Shown here: piece by piece, positions 15,777-24,191 of the stretch
Layout of the letters: each line of letters begins with the position of its first letter
Numbering within the stretch: position 1 is the first letter of the stretch
Made by a program: the position numbers and the translations under genes
Source: Galbitalea sp036499165
GTDB lineage: Bacteria > Actinomycetota > Actinomycetes > Actinomycetales > Microbacteriaceae
Length of the DNA: 33,211 nt
Direction: 5' to 3'
Assembly (NCBI GenBank): GCA_036499165.1
Contig: DASYEE010000015.1
Span: 1-33,211 of the forward strand
Notes under the pieces: model-generated
What the model was told of the DNA's origin: nothing
The model's database searches: none
The model's input: the letters and a program-made list of their open reading frames with translations, nothing else

Positions 15777-17093
15777 TTACAGTCCTTCAACTCTCAATAC
15801 GGAAACGACGGAACGCACGACCTGGTTGGTCCGTAATGCGTCCACGGTCGCGGCCAAAGCGGCCTCGGTAGCCTCGTGGGTGCCAATGACAAGGGTAGCG
15901 GTGGCCGGGGCGTCACCCGAACCGGCCGCAGACTGGGTGAGAGTCTCGACGGAGACCCCGTGCTCGGTGGTGAGACTTGCGATCGCGGCAAGGACTCCCG
16001 GCTGGTCGACGACCTCGAGCGTGATTTGGTACCGGGTGAGAACGCTGTCCATCGGGAGCACCGGCAAGTTGGCGTTGGTCGACTCCGCGACGCCCGGGCC
16101 ACCGATCACATGACGACGCGCAGCAGAAACAAGGTCGCCGAGCACGGCCGAAGCCGTCTGGAGCCCGCCAGCGCCCGCGCCGTAGAACATGAGGCTGCCG
16201 GCGGCCTCCGCCTCGATGAAGACGGCGTTGTTCGCACCGTGCACGGCGGCGAGCGGATGTGTGACCGGGATAAGGGCCGGGTAGACGCGCGCGCTGACAC
16301 CGTCGACGCCGGTCGTCGGGTCGGTCAGGCGCTCGCAGATCGCCAGGAGCTTCACGACATAGCCGGCCTTGCGGGCCGCCTCGACCTGCTCGATCGTGAC
16401 GTTGGTGATGCCCTCGCGATGCACGGCGTCGAGCGGAATGTTGGTGTGGAACGCGAGGCTCGCGAGGATCGAGACCTTCTGCGCGGCGTCGTAGCCCTCG
16501 ATGTCTGCCGTTGGGTCGGCCTCGGCGTAACCGAGCTCGGTTGCCTTCGCGAGCGCTTCCGCAAGAGTCGCGTCCTCGCGCTCCATGAGATCGAGGATGA
16601 AGTTGGTAGTGCCGTTGACGATGGCGAGGATCCGCTTGACCCGGTCGCCGGCGAGGCTGTCGCGCAGCGGGCGGATGATGGGAATAGCGCCGCCGACGGC
16701 CGCCTCGTAGTAGAGCTGCGCACCGACCTGTTCCGCCGCATCGAAGAGTTCCGCGCCGTGGGTGGCGAGGAGCGCCTTGTTGCCCGTGATGACGTCGGCA
16801 CCCGAGTTGATCGCCTGGAGGATGAGCGTGCGGGCCGGCTCGAGCCCGCCCATGAGCTCGATCACGATGTCTGCTCCGCCGATCAGCTTTTCTGCGTCGG
16901 TCGTGAGCAGCTCCCGAGGGATGGCGGGGTGACGCTCTGCTTCGAGGTTGCGCACAGCAACGCCGATGAGTTCGAGGCCGGCGCCGGCGCGACTCGCGAG
17001 TTCGTCGCCGTGCTCAATGAGCAGCGCAGCTACCTGGGCACCGACGTTTCCGCCGCCAAGAAGCGCGACTCGGAGGTTGCGGTATTCGATCAT
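15777..17093 (-). CDS. hom: Homoserine dehydrogenase with ACT domain
   Basis: Reduces aspartate semialdehyde to homoserine with NAD(P)H. The nucleotide-binding GGGNVG lies at 13-18, the conserved lysine region reads TGNKALLA, the active-site region reads EAAVGGAIP, and the dimer/catalytic motif reads GYAEADPTADIEGYDAAQK. The C-terminal ACT domain (about 350-438, starting YQITLEVVDQPGVLA) is where threonine feedback usually acts. It overlaps the end of lysA by 4 nt. Length of 438 is normal. Confidence 0.97.
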   Translation of the reverse strand: MIEYRNLRVALLGGGNVGAQVAALLIEHGDELASRAGAGLELIGVAVRNLEAERHPAIPRELLTTDAEKLIGGADIVIELMGGLEPARTLILQAINSGADVITGNKALLATHGAELFDAAEQVGAQLYYEAAVGGAIPIIRPLRDSLAGDRVKRILAIVNGTTNFILDLMEREDATLAEALAKATELGYAEADPTADIEGYDAAQKVSILASLAFHTNIPLDAVHREGITNVTIEQVEAARKAGYVVKLLAICERLTDPTTGVDGVSARVYPALIPVTHPLAAVHGANNAVFIEAEAAGSLMFYGAGAGGLQTASAVLGDLVSAARRHVIGGPGVAESTNANLPVLPMDSVLTRYQITLEVVDQPGVLAAIASLTTEHGVSVETLTQSAAGSGDAPATATLVIGTHEATEAALAATVDALRTNQVVRSVVSVLRVEGL

Positions 17094-18505
17094 GGTTTCT
17101 CCAGTCCCTGGTGCGCGAAACCGGTGTCTCGCCGCAGCAGGTCGTCTTCGGTCTCGCGCCGCACGAGCAGGCGCGCCTGTCCATCGAGCACGGCGACAAC
17201 GGGTGGCCTGCCGAGATAGTTGTAGTTGCTGGAAAGCGACCAGCAGTATGCGCCCGTCGCCGCGACGGCCAGCAGGTCTCCCGGCTGCACGTCTCCCGGC
17301 AGGTATTCGTCGCGCACGACGATGTCACCGCTCTCGCAGTGCTTACCGACCACCCGCACGAGCGCCGCCGCGGCGTCTGAGGTTCGTGAGGCGATGCGAG
17401 CCGTGTAGTCGGCGCCGTACAGTGCCGCCCGGATGTTGTCGCTCATTCCGCCGTCGATCGAGACGTAAATGCGGATGGCCGCGCCATCGTCCACACTCAC
17501 CTCAACGGGCTTGATCGTGCCGACCTCGTAGATCGTGGTCCCTGCCGGGCCGATGATGGCGCGCCCCGGCTCGACGGCGACGACCGGTACGGGGACCCCA
17601 TGCTCGGCGGCCGCGGTTGCCACTATTTCGGCGAATCGTCGTGCGATCTCCGGCAGCTCGAGGGCGTCATCCGCGCTAGTGTAGGCGATTCCGAACCCGC
17701 CGCCGAGGTTCAGTTCTGGGACGGGGCCACCGGCGAGCAGGCGAGCGTGCACCTCGAATAGTCGGTGAGCCGCCTCGGCGAAACCTTCTGACTCGAAGAT
17801 CTGTGAGCCGATGTGCGAGTGCAGCCCGAGGAACGCCAGGGAATCGTGCGAACGAATGATCGCAACAGTTGCCTCAGCATCGCTGAGCGGAATGCCGAAC
17901 TTCTGGTCTTCGCGCGCGGTCGCGAGATATTCGTGGGTGGACGCGTGCACGCCGCTGTTGATTCGCAGGCGCACGGACTGCACTCGCCCGTGACGGGCCG
18001 CAGCCTCAGCCACCCGCGCGATCTCGATCATGCTGTCGAGCACGATCGCCCCAACACCGACCTCGACCGCACGGTCAATCTCGGCCAGGCTCTTGTTGTT
18101 GCCGTGCAGACCGAGCCGAGCGGGGTCGACGCCTGCGGCGAGCGCGACGGCGAGCTCTCCCCCGCTGCAGACGTCGATGTTCAGGCCCTCCGCGATCATC
18201 CAGCGCGCGATCTCGATGCTCAGGAAGGCCTTGCCCGCGTAGTAGACCTTCGCGGCCGTACCGACGGCGGCGAACTCGCGATCGAACGACTCGCGGATGC
18301 TGCGAGCCCTGCCACGGGCATCCGCTTCGTCGACGACATAGACCGGGGTGCCGTACTGGGCGGCGATGTCGCTGGCTGAAAGACCGGCGATCGACAGTTC
18401 GCCGTCATCAGAGCGTGAGACGCCGCGCGACCACACCGACTCCGCGATGGCGTTCGCGTCGGTCGGCTGGGCGAGCCACGCTGGGGCGAGCGGATTGGCG
18501 GACAC
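17090..18505 (-). CDS. lysA: Diaminopimelate decarboxylase
   Basis: PLP enzyme of fold type III that decarboxylates meso-diaminopimelate to lysine. The PLP lysine is Lys92 in YYAGKAFLS. Other markers are DVCSGGELAVAL (111-122), HIGSQI, the phosphate-binding GGGFGIAY, EPGRAIIGPAG and the CESGD motif near the C-terminus. The GTG start at 18505 gives 471 residues and has GAGG about 9 nt upstream. First gene of the lysA-hom-thrC-thrB operon; in many actinobacteria argS lies directly before it, whereas here two DUF2993 genes intervene. Confidence 0.96.
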   Translation of the reverse strand: MSANPLAPAWLAQPTDANAIAESVWSRGVSRSDDGELSIAGLSASDIAAQYGTPVYVVDEADARGRARSIRESFDREFAAVGTAAKVYYAGKAFLSIEIARWMIAEGLNIDVCSGGELAVALAAGVDPARLGLHGNNKSLAEIDRAVEVGVGAIVLDSMIEIARVAEAAARHGRVQSVRLRINSGVHASTHEYLATAREDQKFGIPLSDAEATVAIIRSHDSLAFLGLHSHIGSQIFESEGFAEAAHRLFEVHARLLAGGPVPELNLGGGFGIAYTSADDALELPEIARRFAEIVATAAAEHGVPVPVVAVEPGRAIIGPAGTTIYEVGTIKPVEVSVDDGAAIRIYVSIDGGMSDNIRAALYGADYTARIASRTSDAAAALVRVVGKHCESGDIVVRDEYLPGDVQPGDLLAVAATGAYCWSLSSNYNYLGRPPVVAVLDGQARLLVRRETEDDLLRRDTGFAHQGLEKP

Positions 18506-18579
18506 GGTGCGCTACCTCAGGGGACGAGAGACATTGGGCGGGCGATACGCAGCCGGGTGGAACGCGTAAGGCCTCGTCC

Positions 18580-18585
18580 ATAGTA
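18580..18585 (-). promoter_or_regulatory. Candidate -10 element for the lysA operon
   Basis: TACTAT (reading on the minus strand) lies about 75 nt before the lysA GTG in the 115-nt gap after the DUF2993 gene. No clear -35 is present. A small GCCGC/GCGGC hairpin just downstream of the DUF2993 stop may end that transcript. Confidence 0.3.
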
Positions 18586-18620
18586 GCTGGAGGCCCGGCT
18601 GGCCCGGCCGCCGAAAGCGG

Positions 18621-19403
18621 CTAGCAGGTGCCCTTCTGCGACAGAGAAGTGTCGTTCAGTTTCGCACCGTCGCCGTCGAGCGCAAACACCACGTTCTGGC
18701 CGGTGACCGCGACGCCGGTCAGCACGAACTCCTTCGGCAGCGATGGCGCGATGCAGAGCGAGGCTCCGGACTTCAGTACACTCGCGAGCCCAGGCACCAC
18801 CGCCTCGAACTGCGTTACGGGAATCTGGTTCTTACCGAGCAGGATCTTGTCGAGGGTGAGGCCAGGCTTGCCCGCAACGACATGCGGCGTCGCGGTGACG
18901 CCGATCGGAATCTTCTGCCCGAACACGGCAAGAATCCCGCTGAACTGGAGGTTCTTGCCTGCAGGCTTCAGGCTGACTCCGAGCGACTTCAGTTGCGGCA
19001 CGGCGGCGATCTTGGCCGACAGGGACGATACAGGAATGACGACCCCGACCCGCAGGGTGCCAACCGGCTTGTCGAGGTCGGTTGGGACATCGCTCGCACG
19101 GATCTTCAGCGAGCCCGTGATGCCCTCGACCGTGACAGGGTCTGCGTTGACCGCGACGTGCTGGATGTCGCCACCCAGGTATTGCAGAAGGAAGGACCCG
19201 GAGCCGAGGCTGACGTGCACGTCGTTCGGAGACTCGGCTCCCACCGCCTTCGCCATCTGCTTCTGGATCACGCCGGTCGCGTACTGGCGGGCGAGCGCTT
19301 CGCCGACGAAGAATGCCACGACGAGGAGCACGAGAATCACCAGGATGACGATGAACGCCCGCAGGCCGGTGCGGCGTTTGCGAGGCTTCTCCGCGAGGGA
19401 CAT
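18621..19403 (-). CDS. DUF2993/LmeA-like membrane-anchored protein, copy 1
   Basis: A 260-residue protein with a basic N-terminus, one membrane helix (about 14-34) and an extracytoplasmic beta-rich domain of the DUF2993 type, a family that includes the mycobacterial phospholipid-binding protein LmeA. It ends with a conserved Cys (QKGTC). It resembles the next gene in layout and sequence (NDVHVSLGSGSFLLQ against TDIHVSLGTKPLLPQ), so the two are tandem paralogues. The ATG at 19403 has GGAG about 9 nt upstream. A role in envelope lipid handling is inferred from family only. Confidence 0.8.
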   Translation of the reverse strand: MSLAEKPRKRRTGLRAFIVILVILVLLVVAFFVGEALARQYATGVIQKQMAKAVGAESPNDVHVSLGSGSFLLQYLGGDIQHVAVNADPVTVEGITGSLKIRASDVPTDLDKPVGTLRVGVVIPVSSLSAKIAAVPQLKSLGVSLKPAGKNLQFSGILAVFGQKIPIGVTATPHVVAGKPGLTLDKILLGKNQIPVTQFEAVVPGLASVLKSGASLCIAPSLPKEFVLTGVAVTGQNVVFALDGDGAKLNDTSLSQKGTC

Positions 19404-19435
19404 TGGTCTGTTCTCCTTGGTTGCTGCCGGGTTGG

Positions 19436-20260
19436 TCAGCTCGCCGGGCAGGTTCCCTTGGATGAGAGGCCCTGCAGCGAGAGGTGTGAACCCGTCGCGG
19501 TCACGACGAGACCGGTGCCGACGACCTTCACCCCGGTCAGATGCATGGCCGACGGGAGGCCGGCGGCGAGGCACTGCGTCTGGGTGGCGATCGCGCGGGA
19601 CACCAGTCCACCAAAGATGGGGCTCTTCGCCAAAGGGCTCGACTTCAGTTGGGACGGCGTGTATGCCTTGCCGTTCACCGCGATCTTCTGCGGAGTAAGG
19701 ATGAGGTTGTCGCCGCTCGCCGAAACCGCGAAGTCGACGCTGAACGGCACCGTGTGCCCGAGCAGCTTGTCCTTGGATGAGATCGTGACGACCCCGTTGC
19801 CGATGCTGGCGAGCGCTTGGGACTCCCCCGCCGTCGACTCGACCAGGGACAGCAGCGCGTCGTGCCCGATCGTCACCGCGATCGTCATCGACTTCGCCGG
19901 CGCACTCGTGGAAAGCGGAACCCGCACTCCGTCGAACACAGCGGACCCGGACAGCGTGCCGGACGAGAACTCGCCGATCCTCACGTGCACCGTGTCGAGT
20001 GTGCGCGCCAGCATCTGCGGAAGCAGCGGCTTCGTTCCGAGGCTCACGTGGATATCCGTCGGGTCTGCGCCCGTCTCCTGCGCAACGCCGGTCTTGACCG
20101 CCGTGAGCGCGAAGCTCTTGGCGAGGGAATTCGCGACCAGGTAGCCCGAGACGCCAAGCGCGGCAATGATCACCAGGACGATGATCGTGTTACGAATCGG
20201 ATGCCGCCTGCGTCGTACGGCAGGCTCACCCGGCTCGAGGGTCTCGAACTGATCGGTCAC
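19436..20260 (-). CDS. DUF2993/LmeA-like membrane-anchored protein, copy 2
   Basis: A 274-residue protein with an acidic start, an Arg-rich stretch (RRRRH, 16-20), a membrane helix (about 24-46) and a beta-rich extracytoplasmic domain as in copy 1. It ends SSKGTCPAS, keeping the terminal Cys region of its neighbour. The GTG start overlaps the argS stop by 4 nt, so it is translated in the wake of argS. Probably the older or the duplicated member of the tandem pair; function is not established. Confidence 0.8.
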   Translation of the reverse strand: MTDQFETLEPGEPAVRRRRHPIRNTIIVLVIIAALGVSGYLVANSLAKSFALTAVKTGVAQETGADPTDIHVSLGTKPLLPQMLARTLDTVHVRIGEFSSGTLSGSAVFDGVRVPLSTSAPAKSMTIAVTIGHDALLSLVESTAGESQALASIGNGVVTISSKDKLLGHTVPFSVDFAVSASGDNLILTPQKIAVNGKAYTPSQLKSSPLAKSPIFGGLVSRAIATQTQCLAAGLPSAMHLTGVKVVGTGLVVTATGSHLSLQGLSSKGTCPAS

Positions 20261-21918
20261 ATGCGCTCCGGTGCGCTGACCCCGAGGAGTGTCAGCGCGT
20301 TGCGAAGCACGACGCCCGTTGCGTCGTTCAACCAGAGCCTCGTGCGGTTCAGGTCTGTGATGGGCTCTTCGCCCATTGGAGTCACCCGGCAGCTGTCGTA
20401 CCAGCGGTGATACGCGCCGGCGAGTTCCTCGCTGTAGCGCGCGACCCTGTGCGGCTCACGCAGCTCGGCCGCCTGCCTGACCACGCGCGGGAACTCCGCA
20501 AGGATGCCGAGCAGTTGGCTCTCGGTCTCGTGGGTAAGGAGCGCGGCATCGAACGCGCTGCGGTCTACCCCGCTGGCTGCGGCGTTCCGTGCAACCTGGT
20601 GCGTGCGGGCGTGCGCGTACTGCACATAGAAGACGGGGTTGTCGTTGGTCTTGCGGCCCCACTGGTCGAGATCGATGTCGATTTGGGAATCGATGGATGA
20701 CCGCACGAGCGCATATCGGCCGGCATCGACCCCGACCGCGTCGACCAGGTCTTCGAGTACCACGACGGTGCCGGCACGCTTGCTCATCTTCTGCGGTACG
20801 CCATCACGGACGAGGTTCACGAGCTGGCCGATCAGAATTTCGAGATTGACATATGGAACATCACCAAACGCCGCAGTCATGGCCATCAGGCGGTTCACGT
20901 AGCCATGGTGATCGGCACCCAGCATGATCAGGTTGCGCTCGAACCCGCGTTCACGCTTGTTCAGGTAATAGGCGAGATCGCCCGACATATACCCGTATTC
21001 ACCATCGCTCTTGATGACAACGCGATCTTTGTCGTCGCCGTAGTTCGTTGATCGAAACCAGACCGCTCCATCGCTCTCGTAGATGGCGTCGAGTTCCCGC
21101 AGCCGGTCTATCGCGTGCTCGACCGCCCCGCTGTCGTGCAGCTCGTTCTCGTGGAAGTACACATCAAAGTCGACGCCGAAGTCGTGAAGGCTCTTCTTGA
21201 TGTCGCCGAACATGAACTCCACGCCGACCGACCGGAAAATCTCCTGGACCTCGGCACGCGTGGGAACGTCTTCAAGCTCCCCCGGATACGCCGCGATCAC
21301 CCTGGCAGCGATTTCTGAGATGTACTCGCCCGCATACCCGTCGTCCGGTGCAGGCTCGCCCGCCCAGCTGGCGAGGAGGCTGCGCGCGAATCGATCGATC
21401 TGCGCGCCGTGGTCGTTGAAGTAATACTCACGGGTGACGATCCCGCCCTCGGCCTGGAAGATTCTGGCGAGCGAGTCGCCGACCGCGGCCCAGCGCACCC
21501 CACCGATATGGATGGGTCCTGTCGGGTTCGCGGAAACAAACTCGAGATTCATCGTGACGCCGGCGTAGAGATCGCCGCGGCCGTATTCTGCCCCGGCCTC
21601 GACGATCGACTTCGCGAGGGCGCCGGCCGCCGCGGCATCCAGCCTGATGTTGATGAAGCCAGGGCCTGCGACATCCACCGAGGCGATGCCGTCGAGATTT
21701 GCGAGCTCGGTTGCGACCTGCTCAGCAAGCTCGCGAGGGGCAACACCGAGCGGCTTTGCGAGCTTCATGGCGATGTTCGACGACCAGTCGCCGTGGTCGC
21801 GGTTGCGCGGACGCTCGAGCGGGACATCCTCGATCGCGACGGTTTCGCTCGACCCGCGCGCCTCCAGCACCCTCGTCACAACGGCGAGAAGCGAGGCGGA
21901 AAGTTCGGCGGGAGTCAT
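20257..21918 (-). CDS. argS: Arginyl-tRNA synthetase
   Basis: Class I synthetase charging tRNA-Arg. The 553 residues include the N-terminal Add-1 domain, the HIGH-type motif PTGPIHIGG, the KMSKS-type QKMSKRAGT, and a DALR anticodon-binding domain ending GVSAPERM. The ATG at 21918 gives the normal N-terminus MTPAELSASLL; a longer in-frame reading is low-complexity. No Shine-Dalgarno precedes it, and a TAGACT hexamer lies 8 nt upstream, so a leaderless mRNA is likely. A tRNA-Arg gene lies about 0.7 kb upstream beyond pdxH. Confidence 0.96.
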   Translation of the reverse strand: MTPAELSASLLAVVTRVLEARGSSETVAIEDVPLERPRNRDHGDWSSNIAMKLAKPLGVAPRELAEQVATELANLDGIASVDVAGPGFINIRLDAAAAGALAKSIVEAGAEYGRGDLYAGVTMNLEFVSANPTGPIHIGGVRWAAVGDSLARIFQAEGGIVTREYYFNDHGAQIDRFARSLLASWAGEPAPDDGYAGEYISEIAARVIAAYPGELEDVPTRAEVQEIFRSVGVEFMFGDIKKSLHDFGVDFDVYFHENELHDSGAVEHAIDRLRELDAIYESDGAVWFRSTNYGDDKDRVVIKSDGEYGYMSGDLAYYLNKRERGFERNLIMLGADHHGYVNRLMAMTAAFGDVPYVNLEILIGQLVNLVRDGVPQKMSKRAGTVVVLEDLVDAVGVDAGRYALVRSSIDSQIDIDLDQWGRKTNDNPVFYVQYAHARTHQVARNAAASGVDRSAFDAALLTHETESQLLGILAEFPRVVRQAAELREPHRVARYSEELAGAYHRWYDSCRVTPMGEEPITDLNRTRLWLNDATGVVLRNALTLLGVSAPERM

Positions 21919-21926
21919 GAAAATCG

Positions 21927-21932
21927 AGTCTA
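21927..21932 (-). promoter_or_regulatory. Candidate -10 element of argS (leaderless)
   Basis: Minus-strand TAGACT fits TANNNT and ends 8 nt before the argS ATG, with no ribosome binding site in between. No -35 consensus is visible. Confidence 0.45.
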
Positions 21933-21964
21933 ACCGAGGCCCGTGCCGCGGGCCCGCGCCCCCG

Positions 21965-22618
21965 CTACGGCCAGAGGATGTCCCGCCGCCAGCCCGCTCC
22001 GTCGCGTTCGTATCGCAGCCGAACCTGGTCGCGCTCCCGCTCGGCCTGCCAGAACTCGACGGACTCCGGGACGACGCGGTATGCGGTCCAGGCGGGCGGG
22101 ACAAAGTTGGGATCGCGCTCCATTTTCTCGAGCGCGGGCTTCAGGTGGGCGTCGAAGTCTTCGACCGCTTCGCTCTGGCGACCGGCAACTGCTCGCGTCC
22201 TGGCGCCGGGCTTGCGCTGCAGGAAGTCCAGTTCGCTCAGCTCGCGCGGCCCCTCCGTGACCGCTCCGACCACTCGAATCTGCCGGCCCTGTTCGCGCCA
22301 GTAGAAGACCAGCGCGGCGCGAGGATTCTCGGCCAGTTCGTGTCCCTTCGGCCCGGAATTGAGCGACGCGAACCACAGGCTTTCGGCATCCACGTCTTTC
22401 AGGATGAGCGTTCGCGCATCGGGGTGACCATCGTTCGTTGCGGTAGCGAGCGTCATCGCCAGCGGCTGGAGGACATCCCCGTCGAGCGCCGTCTCGATCC
22501 ATTCGACGACCAACGGAATCGGGTCGTCTGGCGCTGCGTCGGTGTCGAAGTACGGGAACACCGCGTCGACGCTCGGCACCTGCCGCAGTCGATCGCGAAG
22601 AGAAGGGGGCTTGGCCAT
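21965..22618 (-). CDS. pdxH: Pyridoxamine 5'-phosphate oxidase
   Basis: FMN flavoprotein that oxidises pyridoxamine or pyridoxine 5'-phosphate to PLP, the cofactor used by LysA and ThrC in this window. The 217 residues include RTLILKDVDAESLWFAS (69-85), the FMN-binding strand RQIRVVGAVTEGP and the diagnostic C-terminus RLRYERDGAGWRRDILWP. No Shine-Dalgarno precedes the ATG at 22618; a TAGATT hexamer lies exactly 6 nt upstream. It is divergent from the tRNA-Arg gene. Confidence 0.9.
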   Translation of the reverse strand: MAKPPSLRDRLRQVPSVDAVFPYFDTDAAPDDPIPLVVEWIETALDGDVLQPLAMTLATATNDGHPDARTLILKDVDAESLWFASLNSGPKGHELAENPRAALVFYWREQGRQIRVVGAVTEGPRELSELDFLQRKPGARTRAVAGRQSEAVEDFDAHLKPALEKMERDPNFVPPAWTAYRVVPESVEFWQAERERDQVRLRYERDGAGWRRDILWP

Positions 22619-22623
22619 GCTGC

Positions 22624-22630
22624 TAATCTA
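22624..22630. promoter_or_regulatory. Overlapping divergent -10 elements (pdxH and tRNA-Arg)
   Basis: The plus strand reads TAATCT (22624-22629), placed about 13 nt before the mature tRNA. The minus strand reads TAGATT (22625-22630), ending 6 nt before the pdxH ATG. Both fit TANNNT and share five base pairs. No -35 boxes are evident. Confidence 0.45.
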
Positions 22631-22642
22631 GCTAGGCACTGG

Positions 22643-22714
22643 GCCCCCATAGCTCAGGGGATAGAGCACTGCCCTCCGGAGGCAGGGGCCGCAGTTCGAA
22701 TCTGCGTGGGGGCA
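22643..22714 (+). tRNA. tRNA-Arg (anticodon CCG)
   Basis: Full cloverleaf: acceptor GCCCCCA/TGGGGGC (22643-22649 with 22707-22713), D-arm GCTC/GAGC, anticodon stem CTGCC/GGCAG around the loop CTCCGGA (anticodon CCG, reading CGG), T-arm CGCAG-TTCGAAT-CTGCG, and discriminator A22714. CCA is not encoded. It stands close to argS, and its 3' side borders a stretch of lower GC with hypothetical genes. Confidence 0.95.
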
Positions 22715-22900
22715 CTTCACGAAATGCCTGATCAGCGACTTGCAGTCGAGACAGCTTGCCGACGCGGGGCAGGGTGAGTCCGCGGTGGGTTTGCGGAGAG
22801 TCGACCAGCCCGCACCGCCATCGAAACTGGTCTGCCCTCGAAGCCTGACGCTGCAATCAGCCCACGGAGCTAACGAGAGAGTAGTCACGTGCAGTCACGC

Positions 22901-23536
22901 CTAATCGTGTGACGAATCACCAGCCGCTCGCGCTTGCAGGTCCTGCATGCGCTCGAAGTCGCTTCTACCAAAACGAAGCACCGAGAAACGTGGCCATACG
23001 CCGGAATCGCTGAGCATCTGAAACCACCACTCCTCAATTCCGGTTTCGGATCGGACATCGATTCCACGGAAAGCGAACTCAATCGTGCTCCATGGTTGAT
23101 CGAGCAGGACTTCGCCATTCGAACGAATGATCTCGATGCCATCGGGTGAAGCACCCAATATGCCCCAGTCAATTGCCCGCGAATCGCCCCGTTCAACCCC
23201 AACCGGAGTCGTAAGCGGGTCCAGTCGGATTCCGAAGTACTCCGACTCAGGATGATCGGCACGCATCGCAGCGAGTCTGGATCGATATGGCGCCGCCAGC
23301 CTGTACCGATGACGGAAGAACAATCCCGCGATTACCCCTACACCGAGCAGCCACTGAGCTAACGCGAGCCAACGAGGATAGAAGAGGAGGCCATCGATGA
23401 GAGGCTGAGCAACCGTCCAAAGCGCAACGGCGAAATAGCTCCGCCATGAAATCAAACTCGAGACTGCATTCCACGCCTCGGCTTCTTGGACATCGCTCAC
23501 ATGCCATTTATAGCCGTGTCCCTGGTGATCGGTCAT
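22901..23536 (-). CDS. Hypothetical membrane protein with two N-terminal helices
   Basis: A 211-residue protein I do not recognise. A soluble N-terminus (MTDHQGHGYKWHVSDVQ) is followed by two hydrophobic segments (about 29-49 and 58-76) and then a cytoplasmic domain. That domain contains a strand-rich part (WGILGASPDGIEIIRSNGEV) resembling bacterial PH-like membrane proteins; this is only an impression. The ATG at 23536 is preferred over an upstream start because the preceding residues are Arg-rich and atypical. Two 60-nt lines in this gene hand-count at 55% and 52% G+C, against 60-71% in lines of flanking genes, which suggests transfer. Confidence 0.65.
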   Translation of the reverse strand: MTDHQGHGYKWHVSDVQEAEAWNAVSSLISWRSYFAVALWTVAQPLIDGLLFYPRWLALAQWLLGVGVIAGLFFRHRYRLAAPYRSRLAAMRADHPESEYFGIRLDPLTTPVGVERGDSRAIDWGILGASPDGIEIIRSNGEVLLDQPWSTIEFAFRGIDVRSETGIEEWWFQMLSDSGVWPRFSVLRFGRSDFERMQDLQARAAGDSSHD

Positions 23537-23722
23537 CACGTCTTCTCGCGATCGCAACGGAGGACGAACAGCGACACGCCGAGCTACCCCTCGATTCACG
23601 TCGGCGTTTCGCATTTCGTCCTCGGTCAGCGCGACATCAGGTCAAGTGCAGCGAGTGCCACCCCATCCGGCGCGATGGCACCCCCCTTGAACACGCGGTC
23701 GACACCGGGTAGGCCAGAAGAT

Positions 23723-24070
23723 ATGACAGTGAAACTAAACGACACGGGTCTCGCGCACGCCAAGCAGCTCGTCCGCAATGGACACGTGGTGCGCGACGAC
23801 CGCGACGACTGGAGCGAGGCTGCACCAAGCGCAGATGACGAGAACCGGTTCATCGAGAAGCACGGCTTCGCCGAATACTCCAAGTGGCACCTGGGCGTGG
23901 ATGACTCGAAGCCCGATGACACCAAGGGGCACTACAGCTTTCCGTACGGTGACTTCACGAAGGTTCGTCGGGGCGGGGTGATCTCGCTGGAGAGCCGAGC
24001 GGCCCAAAACGACCACGACGACATCGCGAAGGCGAGCAAACAACTGTTGGAGCAGATCGACGGCGATTAG
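23723..24070 (+). CDS. Conserved hypothetical protein (115 aa)
   Basis: A small, soluble, acidic protein with no membrane segment. The central block KWHLGVDDSKPDDTKGHY followed by FPYGDFTKVRRGGVISLESRA (split here) looks like a conserved core of a widely distributed hypothetical family in actinobacteria and proteobacteria; no function is known to me. The ATG at 23723 begins the family-like part (MTVKLNDTGLAHAKQL); the longer upstream reading is antisense to the neighbouring hypothetical gene. AGAAG lies a few nt upstream as a weak ribosome binding site. Confidence 0.75.
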   Translation: MTVKLNDTGLAHAKQLVRNGHVVRDDRDDWSEAAPSADDENRFIEKHGFAEYSKWHLGVDDSKPDDTKGHYSFPYGDFTKVRRGGVISLESRAAQNDHDDIAKASKQLLEQIDGD

Positions 24071-24135
24071 CGGGCGCGCAGCCGACGCATAGCGGGCACA
24101 TCTCATTCCCACAGACAGCTCGCGCCGTTCGGGAG

Positions 24136-24155
24136 AGTGGCAACTTGTTGCCACT
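24136..24155. promoter_or_regulatory. Perfect 20-bp palindrome
   Basis: AGTGGCAAC-TT-GTTGCCACT has 9-bp arms with a 2-nt centre. As RNA it makes an 8-bp hairpin with a 4-nt loop followed by two T residues, so it could end transcription of the 115-aa gene. As DNA it has the symmetry of a repressor operator, perhaps left from the lost start of the following hydrolase gene. Confidence 0.5.
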
Positions 24156-24191
24156 TTGCCAGCTGCCGTATTGCGCATCGCGGTGCGGTGA

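Noticed and set aside
20257..21918. HIGG instead of HIGH in arginyl-tRNA synthetase
   Set aside because: I recall the same form in other actinobacterial ArgRS proteins; not a defect.
22628..22888. Small minus-strand frame ending in LYPLSYGG
   Set aside because: It is the translated antisense of the tRNA-Arg gene, a well-known artefact.
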